Source: Anniella stebbinsi (lineage: Eukaryota > Chordata > Lepidosauria > Squamata > Anniellidae). From it: a stretch of DNA of 64,000 nucleotides. The notes beneath the pieces are model-generated. The model had not been told where the DNA came from. It saw only the letters and a list, made by a program, of their open reading frames with translations, and did not search any database. Location: the NCBI GenBank assembly GCA_029215795.1, contig JARDYH010000002.1:66007001-66071000 (forward strand), in the 5' to 3' direction. A program made the position numbers and the translations under genes. Shown in pieces: positions 38,501 to 49,100 of the stretch. Each line of letters opens with the position of its first letter. The stretch's first letter is position 1.

Positions 38501-41500
38501 AAAGATAACTGACAATTAAGAATTTTGGATGTCACCAAGAGAACATGTACAACTAACCAAGAGCATTCTCTGGGGACATGTTTTTATGAAGCTGAGAAAG
38601 TAGAAAAATTGGGATTTTAGGGGGTTTGTTACATAATAACTTACCACTGTAAAACAACAACATTTCTGGCAAACCTTTCTAGAAGATTTTTTTTTTAAAT
38701 GTATCCTTCAAAGCAGTTAGTGAATGCACCAATAATTAGTATGTTCTTGTAAAATGGGTGATGAAACCATATTACTTAAACATTTAATTCAATTTCAGTT
38801 TGATTACACAGGACCGCTTTATATATTCAGTACAATGAAGAGGTTTACCACTTCAAGCTGCAAGTTTGCCTTCACAACCCCAGGAAAAATCTTCTTGTAT
38901 ATAGAAAAAAAATCACAATCTTTTATTCTTGTGTGTACACTTAAATAGTTAACATGTATATATTAAATATACATGTCCCGAGTATGAAAAGTTTGGGAAA
39001 CATTCGCCTTTATAGTCTCCCATGTTGCAGGTGGTATGTGAATTGTGAGTTAAATATCTGTGTCAAAGTTAAGTAATTCCTCTTACGCATGCCAAGTAAG
39101 TTGCCTAAAACAGCCATAAAAAGACATAATTCAATCCTGTACCAAACTCGTCTGAGTTGTACACGTATTTGATGGATCTTTCATGAAAAATCTTGAATGC
39201 AAATCTAATGAAGTATGTTCTTTGGAACTAGCAGCAGCAACAGCTAATGTTTCAACAGCTAGCATGTTCCTTGCTTTAGCCAACATCTGATGTAAAAAAT
39301 AGACTGCTTGCTGGGACTCAGCAGCTAAAAACAGCCTCAGTTGATAGGATATGGACAAAACAACCTAGAAATATTAGCAGCCACCTTCAGACTCCATAAC
39401 GAAATGACAAAACCACTGCATGCATTGGGTTGGACCCAGAGTGTTATTCTATAATTTCACCAGTGGAAAGAGGGGAGGTGGTCTTTGCCATTTTCTCCTT
39501 CTTCCTGCATTTTCAAGTGTCACCTCCCCCACTGTTCCAGAGAATCCTCCAGTCCTGTATTGTATTTTCAGGGGGCTTCTGGACAAATCAGAAGACTTCT
39601 ACAGATGGATGGAGCTTTTCTTTCTATGGGATACTTATTCTGGTTTATCTTTAGAGAGAGCTAATGGATGTGTAAAAATGATGGCTAAGCAGTACATAAA
39701 CAAGCCTCAGGCTTGCGAGCTCTCCCCTCTCCTCCAGTGTGCAGCTGCGAGAAAATCACTTCCATTTTCAACTAACCATAGCTTGTCGTTCTGTCCAAAC
39801 ACACATAAACTTTGGCTAGTCATAACTACGATTTAACCCTGGAGGGGCAACTTGTGACCCTCCAGATGTTTTGGCCTACAATTCCCATAAACCCTAGGCA
39901 GCATAGCCAATTGTGAAGGATCATCGGGGCTTTATGTCAAAACATCTGGTTTAGCCAAATGTGAGCATGATACCCACCTTGGGTTTAGCAAAATGAGCCA
40001 GTGGCAAACCAGTAGTTTTGGAACCTGGCTTGTTTCTCTAAACCATGATCAAAATCAACCACACTTCTGGATTTGGGCATAACAAACCACAGTAAATTGA
40101 AAACAAAAAGCTAAAGATTCCAATCCTGCAGCCATGATTGAGTATTGGGTAGGCTGACCATATGAAAAGGAGGACAGGTGAAATTAGTTCCTGGTGAAAT
40201 TCCCTCTTCATCACAACAGTTAAAGTTGCAGGCACTATACTAGAGTGACCATATACAAAAGAAGGCAAGGCCCTTGCAACTTTAACTGTTGTGATGAAGA
40301 GGAAATTTCACCAGGAACGAATTGCATACAAATGACACTGGCTGAAATTCCCTTTTCTCTACAACTGTTAAAGTTACATGAGCCCTGTCCTTTTCATATG
40401 GTCAGCCTAGTATTGGGGAGAGGAAATGCATGAGCCTGAGGCTCACTCAGGTAATACTGAGCCATAGTTTAGTGTTATGTTTGAACTATATCAATAGGAA
40501 GGTAAAAAGGGTGGAGCCCACTCACACTCCAGTAGACCTAAATGTCCTGCAGACTAATAGTTTCTTTGTCTGTATTAAAATGTGTGCTTAATTGCCTGTG
40601 CAGCTTTCTCAACTTTTTCCCTCAGTATCTAGATTAGGGACTGTTAAGAGTTTTGTTTTGTTTGGGTTAAGAGCCTATATTGTTATGCAGTTCACATAGC
40701 CTTTGACTTGCATCCCCCTTCACCCCTCCTCTCATGGGTAAGTGGAATGCAAAGCAAGATGAATAAGCAGCTGAGTGCTGATTTTACAGAATGCAAATAG
40801 AAGAGACATTTAATGCAGAATTCTCATTTAAAGGTGAACTGAAAGGCTTTACACCTGCCAGAATCCCAAGGTTTCTTGTCTTGGCTGTAAGAATTGATGA
40901 AATCACAGAGATCTACTTCAAAATTGCCTGCTTTCTTCTTTGTGTTGGTTAGTTGGTGACAAACTTTCAAATGACTCAAATCAGACCCAGATTGAACCAG
41001 TAATGTTTCAATGGTAGTGGTTCAACTTCATGGCAAGTATCTTCATTAACCAGTTGGCAGTCAAGAGGGGAACCTAGAGTTTCTGCAGAATGATCCACTA
41101 TACTCTCATCTACTTCCCTTACTACCATCTTGATCTAATAAATGCTAAAAGTTATCTGGAGAAATAGAAATATCTTGATTAAAGTTCATAAAAGAGATGG
41201 CTAGGGAGTGAGATGGCTAAGGAGCAAAACTGGTGTGGGTTTCACCTTTTTTTTCTTCTTCCTTTCAAATACATTGAGCTGCCAGATTTCTGGGAATATA
41301 CCTTTCTCGCGCCTTCTCTTTCCTGTAGCACACTGTGATCTGAATAATGCCAGGCAACATTGTTATGAATATTTGGTTATTGTAGAAGCTGGCTTGCTAT
41401 GGGGGCTGGAAAAAATGACCTTCCAGTTTCATTTGGCTATATTGGACAAGACTGACTACCACTGCTACCCCTTGCCTTTCTTTTCCCATCTAAAATCAAT

Positions 41501-43045
41501 GTGAGGTAGCTCTTCACATTAGCATTTTTTTTAATTATATAGGTTCATTTCCCTATGCCTGGATAAAATGGGATCAACTGGGGGAGGAGGGGTTGTTAAC
41601 GGTCTTTTCTCCTTGGGAAGGATTATGTACTTTTGACTGGGTGGGAATGCTTTGTGTTTTGATTACCCTAATCTGGAATACACATAGAGCTCATGATCCT
41701 AGATAAGATGTCTTGCATTATATAGATCATCATCATCATCATCAATATTATCATGAATATTATTATGAATATTAATAATGAATATTAATAATATTTAGAA
41801 TCCACCTTTCTTCCAAAGAGCTCGTGGAGTTTTTCTATTTTATCTTTACTGACCTATGTGTTAGATTAGGCTAAGAGTGAGCTTCTTGGCTAAGCAGGAT
41901 TTGAACCCAGGTCTATCTAATCAAAGTCCACTACTCTGTCCAGAACAATATACTTTCTCACTCTTGAATTTTGTGTGTGTGTTAAAATGAGAAGCTAACT
42001 TTTGATTGCATCACAGGAATTCCTGAATTTGAATTTTTTGGTGTACTCCAAATTGAAGTTTGGTGATTGATGCTCAAATAAATATATCCTATTTTGTATT
42101 AAATCTATTGCTAATTAATAGTTTTCTAATGAAATGATTATAGATAATTCCTTCAGTGGATAGTTATACAGAGAACCCATGGTTCTGCTTTACAGAACTT
42201 TGGCCAGGTCACTATCAGTTTATAGATGAAGCAGTGCATTGTAAGCTGATCTGTCAAACCAAACATTTGCTTCACCTTGTTAACATGCACTAAATCTTTC
42301 ATTAATGAAACTAGCTAGACCCCCAGACACTCAGGAGAGACTTCCTCTTCCATGCTGCCGTGATGGATGAGAGAATTTCAGATGCTAGAAATGAAGTGGC
42401 TGTAGTTATTGGACATGTAGTTTAAGGAGAGACTGAAACAACCACAAATGTTATTTTTTAAATGGTAATAGCATAAATCATTTTATTGTGTGTGTTGTCT
42501 TGATCCATTTTTTTCTTTATTATAGAATATTATTTTAGAAAATGAAGAGCTTCCCAAACTATTTCTTGATTTCCTCAGCGTTCGTCACTTTCCTTCTCTC
42601 CCAAAAGCAGAAAGTTGTGGGTAAGTCTTTTACCTAAAACAATCTGAAAATGCAACATTGAAATCTCATAGCTCAAGTCCTACAACTCCACTGTCTCAAA
42701 ATAGTGACTACTCATTCACAAAATTAATTCCATATTGCAGTTACACTTGCATTGGGAAATGATCTGGAAAAACTTGGACAATCCAGTGACTCCATTTTGC
42801 ATTTGAAGTGTTGACATGCTCCACACTTGTATTTGGATATTGTCGTGCCTGTGGCTGAGCATTTGACTTCATAGAGGAAACAAGAAACACTCAACATAGG
42901 ACTATCGATTGCTCTAAATTGCCCTGATTCAACATTTTGTCCCAGGCATGGGAGGTTTGCTGATTGCACAACTCTGCTCCTTAGCATGTCTCTCATATCT
43001 CTGTGTGTTCTCCTTTGAAAGCACATGCCAGAGATCTTTGGGTAC

Positions 43046-43102
<57 letters not shown>

Positions 43103-46100
43103 GGGGGGAAGATTAAATGCATTGCCAAAGAAAATGAAGGAACAATTTAGGTGCCATTGAAATATGAAATAATTGGACATTCCTTAAGTTTTATTTTTCA
43201 GAAACAAACTCTTATATTTAATGCCATTAGACTAAGTTCTAAAATTGTTTGGTGAAGAAAACATTGTTAAGATAATATGATAAAATGGTGTCTGATCTTC
43301 TATATTAGCACTATATAAAAACATTGATCAGCTTCATTTGTTTTGTTGTTGCTGTGGTTCAATGCAGGGGTGGGCAGACTTCAGGCTTGCAGCATCTATT
43401 TGCATTTTACTAGGACTCCTGAGATTTACCAACCAGAGCCAGGTGCAAAATACTTTCTCAAGCAGGTAGACATATTCTAAAAATTAAAGAAAAGTGTGCC
43501 TCTGAGCACATTCTCAGCCCAGGATTTTATAATCAGTATCAGAACCAAGCACACAAGTTATTTCACATTAAATCCCGTTCCTAATTCCCCCCTCCCCCCA
43601 ATAGCATTTTTCCAGCAGTCTAATTTAGAAGGGAAAATGGGGCTTTTTTTAGTTGTTGCACAATGGGAACGCTAAAACCATTGCCTAACTACACTCAAAG
43701 ATTTAGTAGCTATCTGTTCATCCCTTATAACCTATTTTGTATGCATTATAATACTGCAGTTCCTTTGAAGAAATAGAATCTGAAGAATTAAGGTAAGCCG
43801 CTCACAATTATGTGTGTTGCAAATAGTATACTATGTGAGATCACAAGAGTAATTGAGAGAGTTTTAAAACTATATTTATCAACTTTCTAGTAAAATAAAG
43901 TGTGTGTGTGTATATTGTAATACCTTTGACATTATTTTCTATGTCAAGGTATATAGCGTGGTCTTGATTGCTGTGCAGTGGAACAGCGCATCTGTATATT
44001 TTACTTTTAACAATGGGCACTGTCCAGCCAAAATCAAGCATTTTAATAACCATTGAACTGATTGAAATCAATGGGTTGGATCCATGCTTTTGCATGTTTA
44101 GAGCAAACCCATAGAAATCAATGGGACAAGCTAGTCAGGATTAAAGTTCCATTGATTTCAGTGGGTCAACTGTATGAATGTTTAAATCTGGATCCAATTC
44201 TTGGGATATAAGTTTCTAACGCGGGCTGGATCGTATCCAGGTTTCTTTTAAAACTATAGCATAAACATGTCTATGGTTTATGATACACAGGTGAGACCTT
44301 AGACAAAATACAGCAGTGTATTTTCATCTCCAAATAGGAGTTTACTGTTCAGGGTTACAGCCAGGCATTTTGTTCTCCAACAAACCATTTCTTCCTCCGT
44401 TGACCTGCTTTCTCCATCTCTACTGACACTCACCGCTATTAGAGGAAGCAATTTACGAAGTTTTAAACTTTTCATTTTAATTTCTTAATTTATTACACAA
44501 ATTACAGTTTTGCATTATATTTAACTTGAACTTCAGTTTTGCTTCCTTCTACATGATGAAAATCTATTTATTATGCTTTTACATTTGGAAAACTTGAAAG
44601 CTCATTGAATTTTTAGAAATCTGTTTTCAGAGGCTTCAGGTACAAATCATATGTATATTTAAACAGAAAAAAGTCCTATAACTGGCTGGGGAATTCTGGG
44701 GAAATACAGCCTTAGTCTCAATGGGTGCAATCCTATAGCCAACAGGGAGTAAGCCCTATTGACTACTCAGCGGGACTTATGTCTCAGTGGACGCATAAGA
44801 TTGCACTATTAATTAACAGAATTGATTGTTTAAGGCTGCAATCCTATGGGAATAAGTCCCATTGAACTCAATAGGACTTACACATGAGGACGATGACTTT
44901 TATGTAGTCTGTATCCTTATAAATACATAGACAAGTGACTTTCCTGCTGCTTATATACGTATTTTGTGTAACAAAGAAAAAGATTAAAAATAAAATTACA
45001 GAACCTTAAATTGACTTTTACACCCAAAGGCAGTTTAGCAGCTGAAACAAATTAATGTTGAAGTCTTAAGAAGAAAGGCATTGCACTGTGCTGACAGTTG
45101 CAGTCTTGAACTACTTGCCTGTATAATGGGGTTATTTTAGAACAAGCCTTATAAAAGCTATGGTAGTTTTAGGGTTGTAATCTGAGGTTCACTTACTAGG
45201 GAGTAAGTCCCAGTGAACTCAGCTTCTGAGTAAAAATGCTTGCTAACATGTTACATGTGACCTTCATTCCTTTCAGATGGATTTTTCCCCTTTTCTATAA
45301 AAAAAATGTTTTATACCTAAGCTAAAACATTATCCCCAACCAGCTACATCATCTCACTTTATCAAAGCTAGTTTGTCATGTATTCAGTTTACTGTCCCTT
45401 GATGCTGACATTCCTGTTCTTGACCTTTCTAGCAAACTGTCCCACCAGCCAGTGCTGCTGTTCCTAAGGGATCCATATGTCTTGCCTGGAGCCAATGGTA
45501 ATCAAACTTGTCATCTATTAACAGCTCTTTACTGATCTGAACCTACACCACAAAAACCACGTTCTTATTAATACATGCTGAGCCCAAGTTCTAATAATCT
45601 GGCAATATATCAGGAGTTGCTATTTTAAATCTATTTAAAATAATAGCTGGGAAATTAGAATTTCATGAAGAGAAAGCCAACACTCTTACAAGTAAAAACT
45701 GCAGGGACTAATTCTAAAATACTGATGTTCTAATCCTAGACAATGGGTATCCAGCATCAATTTTAAAGCTTTGAAAGGAATCTGAGTTCCTAATATGATA
45801 TTCTTTGCATTGGTGGTAGTATTTTAATATGTTTTATCAAAAATATTTGAATAAAACATCATTATATTTATTTATACATCCTTTTTAATGTAACTCAGGG
45901 GTGTACGCATTTCAGATGGCCTCTGTAACTGCTACTTTTAAAACTTTGCAATTTGAACATTCCCAGACTTTTCAAAATACTTTATTTTTTCCAGTTATTT
46001 TCCCTAAATCAACATGAATATGTTAGATGTGCACTTTTGCTGCAATGTTTCCTATGCAAAACTAAATGTCCATGCCTGATTTCATTAGACATGTGGTCAA

Positions 46101-49100
46101 ACTTCATGATTAGAACTCCCAATAGCTTTTTATTTTACAAAAAGCACCTGCAGCAGAGCTTGATCTGGATCTGGGGTGAAGTGTAAAAGAAAGAGACTCT
46201 TAACTTTTTAGCCCTATGCCAATTCCTTCACTTAAATTTCCCCCTCAAGCTGCTATTAATGATGGAGGGTTAAGCCTGTTAAGTTTTCCCCTCCGTGGCT
46301 AATAACAGCTTTGAATGGAGAGGGGGGCAATTTGGATCAGGACTGTGGCATGGAAATAAAGGAGTTAGGCTCCTCCATCTTTCCTTGCTGCTGCCCCTTT
46401 CCAAGTCAAGCAATCCCCTGGCTGCTTTTTTTTTAATTAAAAGAAATCAGGGGGCAGCGTCCAGGACTCTTCCACATGCGGCCAGTCCCACTGGTTCCAT
46501 TCTTTGTGTGTCCAGCCCTGCTGGTTCCTGTCTGCAAGTGGCCCTTACCACTTGCAGCGGTGATGTAGTACTTCCAGGGGCATGACTTGCCCCTTCCAGA
46601 AACGAGTGTTTCTACTCATTTCAGGGCTTGCCCCCGTTAGTGCTACATTGCCACTGAATGCTGTAGGGGGCGCTTGCAGATCGGGACTGGTGGGGCTGGC
46701 TGTGTGCAGAAAGGGCCCTATTTGATACTGCCCCAGAATTCTAATTAATGAACTCCTGTGTCACTTAGTAGGGCCCTTAGGCACACCTAACTGATAGAAA
46801 TCAGGTTGTCACTAGTGCTCAGAGCAAGGAATATATAAGGGCAAAACAAAACACTGAATCATAATTCTTTGGTTTTGTAAAACAAGTAAAAACATTAGTG
46901 AGACAAGTTTTTAGCTGGATTATTTTCTCAAGACATTTTTAGAACCTTGTAGATTCTCAGTTTAATGAGACTAAATTTTGTACACATTGTGGGCTTGCAT
47001 AATGTAAAAATGATACCTCTTAAAGAAAATTAAGAACAGAATGTAACATCTATTCCAGTCTTCCTCTACCGGGTTTTCTCCAGGTGTGTTAGACTACCAA
47101 CTCCTACAACAATCATGCTAGGTGCCATGATGGGAGTTGTAGTCCAACACATTTGGAGGGCTCTAGGTTGGAGAAGACTGATCTATTCTGTATTTGAAAA
47201 GATCTATGTCATTGTATATCGAATCCTTAACAGAACCATTTTGCAACTAATTGGTTCTGTTTTTGCTTTTCTGTTTGGTCATTCCTATCAGGTTTCAGTG
47301 TATGTAGTTCTTCAACATATGACCAATAGTGGGCTACTCTGTGTTTGTGTTGGTAGATCAAGGATAGATGGCCAATGCTATTAAGTTTGATCATGCAAAT
47401 CACCCACCAGGTTGGTTGGTTGCGTGCCTGAATCTACCTCCATATCCCAACCCCAAAGTCAGTTAAAAGGTGCATTTGTGTTCCTTGAGCCATACTTCAT
47501 ATCTCTTAAAAGCAGAAGGGTAAGTGTGCAAAGCAATACACATGCAACCATCTGCACTTGAGAGCTCTCTTGAATTGAGACATTGGCTGCCTCTACAAGA
47601 GAAGTTTAAAGCTCTTTCAAGGCGCTTTAAAAAATTTACCTCTACAAGAACGGAGCGCAAATCGGGCGTAGAGGCGCGTTATCTCTCCGATTATGCGCAT
47701 TATCGAATGCGCGTTAAATCGCGAGTTTTATTTTGCTCCGGCCGTTAAAGCTCATTTTGACTATGTGAACAAGCGCTTATGCGCATTAACTACTTGTAAA
47801 TCGCATTTTGGTCATCCGTTAATGCGCTTTGCCGCCTCTTGCCGCCTCTCGTGCAGAGGTATTAGGTGTAAATGCGCTTCAGCGATTATGCGCATAATCG
47901 CCTAACCGGGCGCAAAAGCGAATCCTTGTAGAGGGGACCATTGACACAGTCCGCACGTTCAACCCATGAATTGTTGAGGCTGCAAGCAAGTGCACTGCCT
48001 CCTGCCTGTTTACTGCTCCTAACCCAACTACAAACCATGGGTTAAAACTCTGGGTTGTTTAACCCTCATCAACTAAAAGTGCCAGGCTTGGCCATCACGA
48101 CTAAGAACCTAGGAACGGAGTGTTTCTGCAATGTTTCCAAAGCGGATGCAAAATAAGTGAACGGGCAAGAGGCAGCACACTTGCTCACAGTCCCAGCAAT
48201 TCATGGATTAAGTAACCTATGAATTATTGTTATGTGCGAATTGGGTCATTGTCTTTAGCTAAGATCTGTTTTTAGTTAGTGATGTGAAATGGGCAATGGT
48301 TTAGTTATTTACTACATTTCTATACCGCCCAATAGCCAAAGCTCTCGGCTATAATTGGATACACAGCCATAACTGGGCTTCTTTAAGTAGTGTGTGCATC
48401 CATTGCCACCTTGCATGAAAGTGACTAATACAATGTTGCGGTTCTTACACCTCCTGTGCTTTGTTGTATCATTTCATCATACAATACATTAGGAAAAGGA
48501 CCATACATTATATATTGAACACTGTTGTTTCAGTCACTCTGTTCACCTTAATTTGGAACTGACAGCTTTAGTAAGAGTAGCCAACTGCCCACAAGCAGAA
48601 TCATATCAAACCGAAAGCTTCATTTTGTCCAGCCTCTGAACAAAGTGATGGATGTTATGAGGGCAGACATATTGGATTCCCTTTTCAAGCAGCTCCATAT
48701 ATCTCTTCTTTTTCCTTTACATTCTTCTCAACTTTAACCAGTCTTAAGAGATGCCAAGCTCAAAAGAGAGTGGAAAAGGAGGTGGTGGAAGTTCTGATCA
48801 GAAGAATAAGAGAAGCCCACACTGCTGCATCTTGTTTCCATCTTCTCCAAGCTGGCAATATCGCAGCTCGGTTCCCCCAAGGATAAACAGTTATTTGTCA
48901 GTAGGATATTGTTTTTCTACCACATCATGATTTGTTAAATTCAAGGGCTGATTTTCAAAACTGCTGAACATGACTTTTGTTGAATATGCAGGGTCTCTGA
49001 TCCACTGAATATGTTAAATAAGTTACTTTTTTGGTCCAAATATATTTAGTTTATTTTTAATGGATGGATGTCTAGAATTAACACAAAACATCACACACAC

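Larger units (their letters stand above)
16583..42525 (+). other. SNX24: SNX24 intron 3 (about 26 kb)
   Basis: The largest intron. It holds a fold-back element with target-site duplication (16841-17843), SINEs (17940, 21040, 27710, 41825), AAT and TTA microsatellites, LINE fragments (20239, 21980, 25420), nested TIR elements (28283-29713), repeat-poor TAATTA-rich stretches (26790-27680, 31060-33440), several MITEs (34748-36952), an exon-like unit (37049-37333) and a hAT MITE (40150-40409). The acceptor is TTTATTATAG. Confidence 0.8.
43793..45432 (+). other. SNX24: SNX24 intron 5
   Basis: A 1.6-kb intron. It contains a palindromic element with 'ttggatcca' ends (44059-44200) and three degenerate copies of a short repeat with the core 'agtaagtccc/gggacttac' at about 44720-44812, 44831-44895 and 45171-45231. 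No gene is seen. Confidence 0.75.

Noticed and set aside
39420..39836. 138-codon ORF on the + strand
   Set aside because: No family resemblance, overlapping frames in the same stretch, and repeat-like surroundings.
42724..43128. 134-codon ORF on the - strand
   Set aside because: Much of it is S-L repeats produced by the GA microsatellite at 43050-43095.
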